Source: Gp13-AA77 sp035946735 (GTDB lineage Bacteria > Acidobacteriota > Terriglobia > UBA7540). From it: 64,000 bases of DNA. Positions within the stretch are counted from its first letter, which is position 1. Every line of letters starts with the position of its first letter. The stretch is from the NCBI GenBank assembly GCA_035946735.1, contig DASYYZ010000055.1, forward strand, positions 183,584 to 247,583. Reading direction: 5' to 3'. Below are positions 1 through 7,829 of this stretch, piece after piece. Under the pieces are notes generated by a model that worked only from the letters and a program-made list of their open reading frames with translations, did no database searches and was not told the origin of the DNA. The translations under genes were made by a program, and so were the position numbers.

Positions 1-438
1 TCCGGCGGCCACGAGAGCGGAGAAGTCCGTCAAAGCCTCGCCCTCACTGTGCCGAGACACCGCAGCAATTGGAAAGACTCGCGCCAGGCCAATTTGATTC
101 GCGCGCTCAATCAGGCTGCGTGTCAGCTCCGGCCGATCGTTCACCGGCGACGTGTTAGGCATCGGGCAAACGGCCGTGAATCCGCCCGCCACTGCGGCCG
201 CGAGGCCGGTCTCCAGCGTTTCGGAGATTTCCCCGCCCGGTTCGCGCAGGTGAACGTGAAGGTCGACAAAGCCCGGCGCAACCACCTGCCCACGAGCGTC
301 GATCATCTCATCGGCACGCGAGCTTAGCTTGGGCGCGATCTCGCGAATGACACCGCCGTCGACAAGCACATCGAAGAGTCCGTCGAGGTTGTCCAGCGGC
401 GAGATCAGGCGTCCACCCTGAATGAGCAGTGAAGACAT
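1..438 (-). CDS. pyrC: Dihydroorotase, N-terminal part (cut by window edge)
   Basis: The reading frame runs from ATG at 438 down to base 1 without a stop, giving the first 146 residues. Residues 59-68 read DLHVHLREPG, the HxH metal-binding signature of class I dihydroorotases, and PMPNTSP at about 92-98 is also family-typical. Dihydroorotase closes carbamoyl-aspartate to dihydroorotate in cytoplasmic pyrimidine synthesis. The gene follows rnhB on the same strand with about 40 bases between them, so it is probably the last visible member of the ribosomal/tRNA-modification transcription unit. Catalytic residues of the C-terminal part lie outside the window. Homologous allantoinase-like amidohydrolases are a less likely alternative. 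Confidence 0.9.
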   Translation of the reverse strand, partial: MSSLLIQGGRLISPLDNLDGLFDVLVDGGVIREIAPKLSSRADEMIDARGQVVAPGFVDLHVHLREPGGEISETLETGLAAAVAGGFTAVCPMPNTSPVNDRPELTRSLIERANQIGLARVFPIAAVSRHSEGEALTDFSALVAAG

Positions 439-479
439 GGGTCCTGGAAAGTCCACTGACAGCCCGACGCGCCGGTCCT

Positions 480-1172
480 TTAGGACACCGCGAAGGAGTC
501 TGGCGCACCGGGGAAAAGCGGAAGATAACAACCCTTGACGGGCGCAAACGTGCGGCGATGCTCGGGGCACGGTCCGTGCTGCGCCAACCCTTCCAGATGC
601 TCGGGCGTGCCATAGCCCTTGTTACGGGCCAGCTGGTATTGGGGATAGATTCGGTCGAGTTCCACGAGATGCGCGTCTCTGGCGGTCTTGGCCAGAATCG
701 AGGCCGCGGCAATCGATACCGAACGCGCATCGCCGTGAATGACGGAGCGGTATGGAATGGTAAATTCGACTCGGTCTCCCCATCCGCCGAGTCGCATGGC
801 ATCGGTGAGCACGAAGTCGGGCAGTGGTCGCAATTGCTGTAACGCCTGGATCATCGCTCTGCGGGAGGCCTGATAGACGTTAAGAATATCCACGTCCGCG
901 GCGGGAACGCCCACCACGGCAAAGGCCAAAGCCCTGGCGCGAATCGCCACCGCAAACTCTTCGCGCTGTTGCGGAGTTAATTTCTTGGAGTCATCAAGGC
1001 CGCGAATGCGGCGGGCAGGGTCGAGGACGACGGCAGCCGCGTAAAGAGGACCGAGCAACGCTCCGCGACCGGCCTCGTCACAGCCGGCCACGCAGGAATA
1101 GCCCTGCGATTTCACGGTCTTCTCAAAGCGCCAAGTGCAGCGGAAACGCTGGATGGTTTGCGCGACCGGCAT
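480..1172 (-). CDS. rnhB: Ribonuclease HII
   Basis: RNase HII cuts the RNA strand of RNA-DNA hybrids and single ribonucleotides in DNA. The four carboxylates of the active site are visible: D32 and E33 in GCDEAGRG, D124 in VLTDAM and D148 in IHGDAR. I chose ATG at 1172 (230 aa, MPVAQ...), because the longer frame starts only at a TTG at 1256 and would add a 28-residue, non-conserved leader. It lies between rplS and pyrC on the same strand; the rplS-rnhB order is a common arrangement in several phyla. Confidence 0.93.
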   Translation of the reverse strand: MPVAQTIQRFRCTWRFEKTVKSQGYSCVAGCDEAGRGALLGPLYAAAVVLDPARRIRGLDDSKKLTPQQREEFAVAIRARALAFAVVGVPAADVDILNVYQASRRAMIQALQQLRPLPDFVLTDAMRLGGWGDRVEFTIPYRSVIHGDARSVSIAAASILAKTARDAHLVELDRIYPQYQLARNKGYGTPEHLEGLAQHGPCPEHRRTFAPVKGCYLPLFPGAPDSFAVS

Positions 1173-1274
1173 GCGAGAGTCGGGCTCCGGCGTCGGGTAC
1201 GCTTCGTTCAACTTTACAGACAATCCGTCGGTGAGGATCGGGGATGCCCTCGTCAAGCTATAAATCTGCTCTCG

Positions 1275-1649
1275 CTAGGCCGATCGAGGAACCCCCGCTT
1301 TCTGGTCGATCCGCACTTCCTTCAGGCGAGCAGCCTTGCCTCGAAGAGCCCGAAGATAATAAAGCTTGGCCCGCCGAACACGGCCCGAACGCATGACCTC
1401 AATCTTGTCGATCACGGGCGAATGCAAGGGAAAGATGCGCTCAACGCCCTGTCCGAACGAAATCTTCCGGACTCTGAAGGTGGAATGGTTACGGGCCCGC
1501 CTTTGGCCCAGCACCACGCCTTCAAACACCTGAATGCGTTCCTTATCCCCTTCCTTGATCTTCACGTGCACGCGTACGGTATCACCCGACCGAAACTGCG
1601 GCACATCGGTTCGCATCTGCTCTTGTTCGAGCTTCTCTAACGCTGTCAT
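1275..1649 (-). CDS. rplS: 50S ribosomal protein L19
   Basis: 124 residues from ATG at 1649 (MTALEKLEQEQMR), which is preceded by a purine-rich GGTGGGG stretch; an in-frame upstream extension to 1700 lacks conservation and was rejected. The FRSGDTVRVHVKI segment, the FEGVVLGQR segment and the RVRRAKLYYLR C-terminal part are classic L19 signatures. L19 sits at the 30S-50S interface. It lies 122 bases downstream of trmD, as in the widespread rpsP-rimM-trmD-rplS operon. Confidence 0.96.
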   Translation of the reverse strand: MTALEKLEQEQMRTDVPQFRSGDTVRVHVKIKEGDKERIQVFEGVVLGQRRARNHSTFRVRKISFGQGVERIFPLHSPVIDKIEVMRSGRVRRAKLYYLRALRGKAARLKEVRIDQKAGVPRSA

Positions 1650-1771
1650 TTTCGCACCCCACCAAAAGGATTCTTCAGATCTCGCACGCCTGGCCGACAA
1701 AGTCGCTGCGCCATGCGGCCGCGCAAGTTGTTGACATTACCGCGTGACAGAATAAGGACCGGCGCTGGCTG

Positions 1772-2575
1772 CTAGCCTTCGATCCCTGACCGTGCCGCGC
1801 CCTGCCTAAGCTCTGCGACGACCTCGATCTCTTCCCTGTCGAGCGCAGCCTGCTCCAGCAATTCCGGACGCCGGCGCCAAGTCCGGGTTACGGCCTCGCG
1901 CCGGCGCCAGCGGCGAATCGCGCCGTGATCGCCGGACAGCAGGACCTCCGGTACTCTCAAGCCTCTAAACTCCGGCGGCCGCGTGTAATGCGGACAATCA
2001 AGCAGCCCGCGAGCGGCTGAACATCCATTCTCGTTCGCAGCCGCCTCCGAAAAGGAGTCCTGTTTGGGCGAGTCTTCGTTTCCAAGAACGCCCGGCAACA
2101 GCCGGGTGACCGATTCCATAACCACAGCGGCAGCGAGCTCGCCCCCAGCCAGCACGTAGTCGCCGATGGAGATCTCGTCCGTGGCGAGCGCGGTCGCGAC
2201 CCGCTCATCCACGCCTTCGTAACGCCCGCAGATCAGAACAATCCGGGATTCACGCGCCATCTCTTCAGCAGCCTGCTGCCTGAAAAGGCGTCCTTGGGGC
2301 GAAAGCAGGATTACCGGCAATCGCGGTTTCGATCCATCAGGAGTTGCTTGCCGCAAGGACTCAACCGCGCGGAACAGGGGTTCGGGCTTCAAGACCATGC
2401 CCGGACCGCCGCCAAAGGGCCGGTCATCCACCGTGCGATGCCGGTCTTCAGTGAAGTCACGCAGATCGTGAATCCGGATGCTGACGTGCCCCCCGGCCGA
2501 TCCACGCTTTAGCAGCCCATGTCCAAGGATACTCGAAAAGAACTCCGGAAAGATTGTGATGACGTCAAAGGTCAC
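1772..2575 (-). CDS. trmD: tRNA (guanine-N1)-methyltransferase
   Basis: 267 aa. TrmD methylates G37 of tRNAs with S-adenosylmethionine and prevents +1 frameshifting. The N-terminus MTFDVITIFPEFF and the trefoil-knot AdoMet site (ICGRYEGVDERV, then ISIGDYVLAGGE) are diagnostic. The start is a GTG at 2575 that overlaps the rimM stop codon by four bases (GTGA), which implies translational coupling with rimM. Length is slightly above the common 240-250 aa because of a divergent C-terminal tail. Confidence 0.96.
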   Translation of the reverse strand: MTFDVITIFPEFFSSILGHGLLKRGSAGGHVSIRIHDLRDFTEDRHRTVDDRPFGGGPGMVLKPEPLFRAVESLRQATPDGSKPRLPVILLSPQGRLFRQQAAEEMARESRIVLICGRYEGVDERVATALATDEISIGDYVLAGGELAAAVVMESVTRLLPGVLGNEDSPKQDSFSEAAANENGCSAARGLLDCPHYTRPPEFRGLRVPEVLLSGDHGAIRRWRRREAVTRTWRRRPELLEQAALDREEIEVVAELRQGAARSGIEG

Positions 2576-3162
2576 GTCTCTGAATTTCCTGCGCCTTCGT
2601 CATTGAGCGCGAGCAGGCCCTCCGGCGGCTCGATCACGATCCGGCGTGCCACCACGTCAACTTCAGGGCAAATCTCTTGCGCGAAAGGAATCAGGATCTC
2701 GCTGGAGTTCTTTGCGCCTTCCGCCGGCCGCACGCACAGAAGGTCAGCGCCCCCGGTCGGTTCCACTCTGATGACATCGCCGATTCTCCGTTCGTTGCTC
2801 AATACTTGGCAACCGATGAGATCCGAAATGTAGTACTGATCCGCGCCCAACTTCACGCGCTCTTCGCCCGGAACTAGCAGAAGGCGCCCTTGCAGTTGCC
2901 TGGCCTGGTCGATGGATTCGGTGCCCTCAAAACGCAGGATCAGCCGTTCCCCGTGCCACCAGACCTCGGCAATATCAATCGGCTGAGGCGGTCCTGCCGG
3001 AGTTTCCAAGAAGGCCCGTTTCAGTTTTTCAAAACGATCGGGAAAATCGGTAAGGACCCCCGCGACCACTTCGCCACGACGCCCTCTAGGCCGCAGGATG
3101 CGAGCAATCGCCAGCCACAGGTCGGGGACAGTATTCCGAACCCGAACCGGCGGTGCCGTCAT
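2572..3162 (-). CDS. rimM: Ribosome maturation factor RimM
   Basis: About 196 aa from ATG at 3162 (MTAPPVRVRN); a TTG two codons upstream (3168) is an alternative. RimM helps assemble the head of the 30S subunit and binds S19. The N-terminal RimM barrel (LAIARILRPRGRRGEV) is followed by a PRC barrel (YYISDLIGCQVLS...GDVIRV...ILIPFAQEIC...RRIVIEPPEGLL). It sits between khpA and trmD and overlaps the trmD start by four bases. Confidence 0.94.
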   Translation of the reverse strand: MTAPPVRVRNTVPDLWLAIARILRPRGRRGEVVAGVLTDFPDRFEKLKRAFLETPAGPPQPIDIAEVWWHGERLILRFEGTESIDQARQLQGRLLLVPGEERVKLGADQYYISDLIGCQVLSNERRIGDVIRVEPTGGADLLCVRPAEGAKNSSEILIPFAQEICPEVDVVARRIVIEPPEGLLALNDEGAGNSET

Positions 3163-3199
3163 TCCCAAGTTTTGTCCTGCCCTGACCGACGCGTTCGGG

Positions 3200-3433
3200 C
3201 TATTCCAAAATCTCCAGCGTGAAGCGCTTCTTCAGCTTCATGCCGGCAGCCCCCAGAATGGTGCGGATGGAGCGTGCGGTGCGTCCCTGCTTGCCGATCA
3301 CCTTCCCTACATCAGAAGAATTGACCCGTAGCTCAAGAACCGTGACCTGTTCCCCATCCACCGCTTGAACGTGTACCTGTTCTGGATAATCAACGAGTGC
3401 CTTGGCAATGGATTCGACCAGTTCCTTCATCAT
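3200..3433 (-). CDS. khpA: KH-domain RNA-binding protein KhpA
   Basis: 77 residues, essentially a single KH domain with the GKQG loop at residues 47-50 (VGKVIGKQGRTARS), the RNA-contacting GxxG motif. KhpA (YlqC) proteins bind many RNAs and partner with KhpB/Jag to control cell size or division in Gram-positive bacteria; the role in this lineage is inferred only from family. Position between rpsP and rimM is the standard one. A second ATG one codon inside (3430) is equally possible as the start. Confidence 0.93.
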   Translation of the reverse strand: MMKELVESIAKALVDYPEQVHVQAVDGEQVTVLELRVNSSDVGKVIGKQGRTARSIRTILGAAGMKLKKRFTLEILE

Positions 3434-3538
3434 GGCCCTCCTTCCGAACCAACTCGCCCGGAATTTGTCTGCACCCGCCGTGGGGTTCGGCGGATGTCGA
3501 GGACCCCCTCCATTCCTCTCAGGTCCTTAAGCTCATCT

Positions 3539-3808
3539 CTAGGCCTGTGCCGTTGTTGCGGTTTCCACCTTCCTTTCAGGCTGCCCCTTGAGGAAGCTTT
3601 GAACAGTTTCTGAAGGTTGAGCTCCGCGTTCGATCCAATATGAGGTGCGCTCCCGGTTCAAGACCAGCTCCGGGGGATTGTTCCGCGGGTTGTAGTGACC
3701 CAGGATCTCAACGAAGCGTCCGTCCCGAGCCCTCTCGCGGTCAATCACCACCACTCTGTAACTTGGCTTTTTTTTGGCTCCGGTGAGAGCCAGTCTTATT
3801 CTTAGCAA
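3539..3808 (-). CDS. rpsP: 30S ribosomal protein S16
   Basis: 89 aa. Start is TTG at 3808, preceded by the Shine-Dalgarno-like AAAGGGG; the mature motif MLRIRL is typical of S16. YRVVVIDRERARDGRFVEILGHYNP is the diagnostic core. S16 is needed for assembly of the 5' domain of the 30S body. It is transcribed just downstream of ffh (80 bases) and upstream of khpA, with about 105 untranslated bases before khpA. Confidence 0.96.
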   Translation of the reverse strand: MLRIRLALTGAKKKPSYRVVVIDRERARDGRFVEILGHYNPRNNPPELVLNRERTSYWIERGAQPSETVQSFLKGQPERKVETATTAQA

Positions 3809-3888
3809 GCAAAACCCCTTTCCTGCGGTGCCGGTTCCGGGACCGGCAACATATTTGATCCCGATGAGGCTCGGGTGGCGTCACAAAG

Positions 3889-5238
3889 CTAACCGGGGCC
3901 GGCCCCGGCCGGTACCCTGAGCTTGCTTAGTTGTTTCCCGAAAAAGCCCTTGCTCATCGTCTTCATCATCCGGCTCGTCTGTACGTATTGCTTTAGTAAT
4001 TGATTCACTTGCTGGACGCTGGTGCCGCTGCCTCGCGCAATGCGGCGTCTGCGCTTGCCGTTGATGATCTCATGATGCCGGCGCTCGCGCGGAGTCATGG
4101 AATTGATGATGGCATCCATGTAAACGAGTTCTTTTTCGTCGATCTTGGCCTTGGCCGCGTCCTTGAAGATGCCGATTTTGGGCAACATGCCCAGCATCTC
4201 CTCAACCGAGCCGATCTTTTTCATCTCACGAAGCTGATCGCGGAAATCCTCCAGACTGAAGGAGTCGGATTGCAGCTTGCGGTGAACTTCCAGCGCCTTG
4301 TCGCGATCCAGTTTCTGCTCGGCTTTTTCGATCAGCGAAAGCACATCGCCCATGCCCAGAATCCGCGAAACGATCCGGTCAGGGTGAAAGACCTCGAGCG
4401 CGTCATACTTCTCGCCCACACCGATGAATTTGATCGGCTGGCCGGTGACCGCATGGATGGAGAGCGCCGCGCCGCCGCGAGCGTCGCCGTCAAGCTTGGT
4501 CAGGATCACGCCGGACGTACCGAGGCGCTCGTGGAACTCCTGGGCGCTGCGGACCGCGTCCTGCCCGATCATGGCGTCGGCAACCAGGAGCACTTCGCTC
4601 GGGCGCAGCCGAGTGCGGAGCTCGCTCACTTCCATCATTAGCGCTTCGTCGATGTGCAGACGGCCTGCCGTGTCCACGATCAGGATGTCATGCCCGCGAT
4701 CGGAAGCGTCCTTACGAGCCGCCAGCGCCAACTCGATCGGCGAGGTGATCCCAGTGCCAGGGAAGCAGGGCACATCGATGGCCTTGGCGATAATAGCCAG
4801 TTGCTCGCGCGCGGCGGGACGATAAACGTCGGTCGAGACCAGCATCGGCCGGCGTTTTCGCTGCGCAAGCCAGCGCGCCAGCTTGCCCGAAGTAGTGGTC
4901 TTGCCCGAACCCTGCAGCCCCACCATCAGAAAGACCGTCGGGTAGTCGCGAGAAAAGGTGAGGGCCGTCTCTTTACCGCCGAGCAGATCGACAAGCTCGT
5001 CCCGCACAATGCGAATAACTTCCTGAGACGAGCTCAGGCTCTGCTTGACCTCTTCGCCCAGTGCCCGGACGCGCACGCGATCCAACAAGTCCTTCACAAC
5101 CTGATAGTTGACGTCCGCTTCCAGCAAGGCGAGGCGCACTTCGCGCAGGCTCTCGTCGATCGCCTGCTCGCTGAGCACGCCTTGCATGCGCAGCGATTTG
5201 AAGGTCTTTTCGAGTTTGTCCTGCAAGGCGTCGAACAT
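3889..5238 (-). CDS. ffh: Signal recognition particle GTPase Ffh
   Basis: 449 aa from ATG at 5238 (MFDALQDKLEKTFKSLR); the open frame extends to 5295 but without conservation. Ffh binds signal sequences and the SRP RNA and delivers ribosomes to FtsY. It shows the N domain, the G domain with P loop GLQGSGKTT (about 107-115), DTAGRLH and TKLDG motifs, and the methionine-rich M domain, whose SGTSVQQVNQLLKQY helix-loop contacts the RNA. No SRP RNA gene was recognised in the window. Confidence 0.97.
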   Translation of the reverse strand: MFDALQDKLEKTFKSLRMQGVLSEQAIDESLREVRLALLEADVNYQVVKDLLDRVRVRALGEEVKQSLSSSQEVIRIVRDELVDLLGGKETALTFSRDYPTVFLMVGLQGSGKTTTSGKLARWLAQRKRRPMLVSTDVYRPAAREQLAIIAKAIDVPCFPGTGITSPIELALAARKDASDRGHDILIVDTAGRLHIDEALMMEVSELRTRLRPSEVLLVADAMIGQDAVRSAQEFHERLGTSGVILTKLDGDARGGAALSIHAVTGQPIKFIGVGEKYDALEVFHPDRIVSRILGMGDVLSLIEKAEQKLDRDKALEVHRKLQSDSFSLEDFRDQLREMKKIGSVEEMLGMLPKIGIFKDAAKAKIDEKELVYMDAIINSMTPRERRHHEIINGKRRRRIARGSGTSVQQVNQLLKQYVQTSRMMKTMSKGFFGKQLSKLRVPAGAGPG

Positions 5239-5369
5239 AGTAGCGCCATCGCGCGACTCCCAGCCGCGTTGACTGGGAAGCAAACTGGTGGACAATGTAA
5301 CAGTTTACCGTAGACTAGCGCGGCGCGGAAGAGGTATTTGGAAAGGTGTGCAACCTCCGCTGGCGACGT

Positions 5370-6386
5370 TCACGCCTTTGGATGCGCCTTGTCGTAAACC
5401 TCGATGAGCTGCTGGATCGAGACCTGGGTGTACTTTTGCGTGGTCGACAGGCTGACGTGGCCCAGCATCTCCTGAATCGCGCGCAGGTCGGCGCCTTCGG
5501 CCAGCAGATGCGAGGCGAAGGCGTGCCGCAGGCCGTGCGGGCTGACGTGCACACTTGGTCCATAAAGCCGCACGTATTTCTTCACCAGCCGGTCGACGGA
5601 ACGCGTGGTCAGGCGCCGGCCGCGCGCATTGAGAAACATCGCTTCCCCCCGCGTCTTGTTGTCCGCCAGGATCCGCTCCCGCACGGGCAGGTACTCTTCC
5701 AAAGCGGCGCTCGCCTTGCGCCCGAAAGGCACGATCCGCTCCTTGCGGCCTTTGCCCCGCACCAGCACCATGCGATCGCCGAAGTTGACGCTGCGCAGAT
5801 CCAAGCCCGCGAGTTCGCTCACCCGCAGCCCCGAGGCATAAAGCAGCTCCAGGATGGCGCGATCGCGCCGCATCATAGGTTCTCCGCTTGGCACGGCTTC
5901 GGCCAGTCGATCGAGCAGGCCGTTCGTCTGCTCCTCCGACATGATGCGCGGCAGCGTTTTGGGAAGCTTCGGCGTGGCGATGCCCAAACACGGGTTGGAC
6001 GCGATCACGCCCTCGCGAAGCAGAAACTTGAAGAAGGCGCGGATCGAAGCGAGCTTGCGCGCGATCGAGGTCTTCTGCTTCAGGTCGTCAAACAGCGAGG
6101 AAAGGTAGGCGCGAATCTGGAGCGCGTCGATCGTAGTGATGTCGACCGCTGGGGTAGTTTCCGCCGAAGCGTTTTGGTGGCCCTCTTCGCTTTCGAGACG
6201 ATCCCTGTCAACCAGCGCCGGCGCGCTATCTTCTCCCTTCGGGAGTTGACCCGTGTTTGTACGGGATAATTGTTTCAGGAAATCGCGAAACTGGTGCAGG
6301 TCGCTCGCGTAGTTGCGAATCGTATGCGGCGAGGCGTTGCGCTCGTACTGCAGGTAGCGGAGATAGCGGTCGATTAAGTTGTCCAC
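5370..6386 (-). CDS. xerC: Tyrosine recombinase XerC
   Basis: 338 aa site-specific recombinase that resolves chromosome dimers at dif. N-terminal SAM-like core-binding domain and C-terminal catalytic domain with R188, K213, H284, R287, H310 and nucleophile Y319 all visible. The protein is about 40 residues longer than usual. The excess is a hydrophilic, low-complexity insertion at about residues 42-82, between the first two helices of the DNA-binding domain. It is the chromosomal Xer type rather than a phage integrase, because it lies in the dprA-topA-trmFO-xerC neighbourhood. Which of XerC or XerD it is cannot be settled from sequence alone. Confidence 0.9.
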   Translation of the reverse strand: MDNLIDRYLRYLQYERNASPHTIRNYASDLHQFRDFLKQLSRTNTGQLPKGEDSAPALVDRDRLESEEGHQNASAETTPAVDITTIDALQIRAYLSSLFDDLKQKTSIARKLASIRAFFKFLLREGVIASNPCLGIATPKLPKTLPRIMSEEQTNGLLDRLAEAVPSGEPMMRRDRAILELLYASGLRVSELAGLDLRSVNFGDRMVLVRGKGRKERIVPFGRKASAALEEYLPVRERILADNKTRGEAMFLNARGRRLTTRSVDRLVKKYVRLYGPSVHVSPHGLRHAFASHLLAEGADLRAIQEMLGHVSLSTTQKYTQVSIQQLIEVYDKAHPKA

Positions 6387-6417
6387 AGGTTAGTCATGCC
6401 ACTCCCGACAAATCGGG

Positions 6418-6840
6418 CTACAGAATTGACAGATCGGGAATTTGCCGGAAGTGACGGGCATCGAGTGTGTCCACCGCGTAATCCAAATGCAGCGCTGTGG
6501 CGCCGATCAGCAGGTCGGCGAACGGAACCGAAATGCCTTTGGCACGCTGCTGGCCGTTGATACGCCCGGCCAGGCGCGCTATCGCCAGCGCTACCGGATG
6601 CACCGGAACATCCCGGCATAGGCGCTCGACAAACGCCAATCGTCCCTGCTGTTGCTCCGGCCTCTTGCTGCGATACACCCCGTGCACCAGCTCGGTAACA
6701 GTAATAACCGAAAGGGCGATTTCCATTTCGCCGAGGGTGGCCTGCAACTGCTCCAGGATTTGCCGCACGCTATGCCCCCTGCGCTCGGCAGCGATGATCA
6801 CGCTGGAATCCACGATTATTCCCACGCCGGCGGATTCCAT
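6418..6840 (-). CDS. PIN-domain ribonuclease toxin (VapC-like)
   Basis: 140 aa. PIN-domain acidic residues are visible: D in IIVDSSVIIAAE near the N-terminus, E in VTELVHGVY, D in VPFADLLIGATA and D in AVDTLDARHF. Such VapC proteins are Mg2+-dependent RNases that usually cut tRNA or rRNA loops. The start codon lies inside the end of the upstream Phd-like gene (25-base overlap), the normal antitoxin-first arrangement. Likely the toxin of a type II module; the target is unknown. Confidence 0.85.
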   Translation of the reverse strand: MESAGVGIIVDSSVIIAAERRGHSVRQILEQLQATLGEMEIALSVITVTELVHGVYRSKRPEQQQGRLAFVERLCRDVPVHPVALAIARLAGRINGQQRAKGISVPFADLLIGATALHLDYAVDTLDARHFRQIPDLSIL

Positions 6841-7379
6841 GCTTCACGTTCCTTAAGCACTGCTTCTACATCCGCCGCGAAGTCCGCTTCAAGAATCGGC
6901 GCCTCGCCCGTCTCTTCTTCGTGTGCCTTCGCCAACGCGATACACTCGGAGAGAGTCCGCCGCAACGGCCCCACAGGATGAACGACCGCAAGCGGCCGAT
7001 CATCGTGCTGGATGACGACGCTGATGCCAGAGCGCACACGCGTGAGAACCCCCGCGAAGTCGCTGGCCGCGTCCGCATCGGAAAGCCAAGCTACGGACTC
7101 GCCCTCCGACTCCGGGTGCTTTGCGGGATCCCACAGCGGTCCCGGCCGTGAGAGCACTTCGAGCAGTCGGCGACGCTTTGCTTCCTGCCGAGCGGGATCA
7201 GCCAAGCGTAGCCTCACACCTGGATTTACTGACCAACGGGTTCCACCTAATGTGAGCTCCAACTCGTCGACGCTCTCCAGATCCGCCTCCTCCGGGCAGG
7301 AAACAACGTCAATGACCTCATCCAACGGATGAGGCGAGCGAGCGCTGTCGGTCATTTGGATTTCGAGTGTACTTGACAC
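6816..7379 (-). CDS. Phd/YefM-like antitoxin with long N-terminal extension
   Basis: 187 aa from GTG at 7379. The segment at about residues 108-137 (DFAGVLTRVRSGISVVIQHDDRPLAVV, quoted in parts: DFAGVLTRV, SVVIQHDDRPLAVV) resembles the Phd/YefM DNA-binding fold, and the acidic tail would fit a toxin-neutralising region. About 100 N-terminal residues before it are not typical of Phd proteins, which are usually 70-90 aa, and I do not recognise them. It overlaps the PIN gene by 25 bases and begins 2 bases after the stop of the upstream gene, so three genes are probably co-transcribed. The antitoxin role is inferred from context and the short motif. Confidence 0.6.
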   Translation of the reverse strand: MSSTLEIQMTDSARSPHPLDEVIDVVSCPEEADLESVDELELTLGGTRWSVNPGVRLRLADPARQEAKRRRLLEVLSRPGPLWDPAKHPESEGESVAWLSDADAASDFAGVLTRVRSGISVVIQHDDRPLAVVHPVGPLRRTLSECIALAKAHEEETGEAPILEADFAADVEAVLKEREAWNPPAWE

Positions 7380-7381
7380 AA

Positions 7382-7798
7382 TTATTCACCTATCTGCACC
7401 AAAAGATGTGTCGAGGCGACAGGAACGCTTACATTAGAATACCAGAGCTCTAATGTGTACCGCCCCGATTCGTGGAACAAATCCGTGCCCAACGCCCAAA
7501 GCGATTGCCAAGTCGATTGCTGGCCAATCAGAGGCGATATCGGGTCACTCCACGTTTCGGGAAGCGCCTCATCCGATGGTGTCAGCACTCTCAACGTCAC
7601 GGTGCCCGGCGTGTCCGCAATGATCTTATAAAACGCAAAAAAGACTTGCTCGCGACGACGATAAGGTCCCGGAAGCCGATGAAGCGAGCTTTCCGAACTC
7701 GGAATTATCAGGCCGTCGGCCAATTCGTGCAGCGTGACCCTTCCGTTCTGGTCGATGGTTGCCTTTCTGCACACCAGGAAGGCAAGCAAGTTCACCAT
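7382..7798 (-). CDS. Conserved hypothetical protein (DUF6941-like)
   Basis: 138 aa, predicted soluble, beta-rich. The opening MVNLLAFLVCRKATIDQNGRV followed by a TLHELADGLIIP segment and a final HLLVQIG strand resembles a small bacterial family I recall as DUF6941; this name should be checked. No catalytic motif or membrane segment is visible. It ends 2 bases before the GTG of the Phd-like gene, so it looks like the first gene of a three-gene cassette with the Phd-like and PIN genes. Function unknown. Confidence 0.6.
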   Translation of the reverse strand: MVNLLAFLVCRKATIDQNGRVTLHELADGLIIPSSESSLHRLPGPYRRREQVFFAFYKIIADTPGTVTLRVLTPSDEALPETWSDPISPLIGQQSTWQSLWALGTDLFHESGRYTLELWYSNVSVPVASTHLLVQIGE

Positions 7799-7829
7799 AC
7801 GAGCACACTATCAGACCCCTGAGTGGCTT

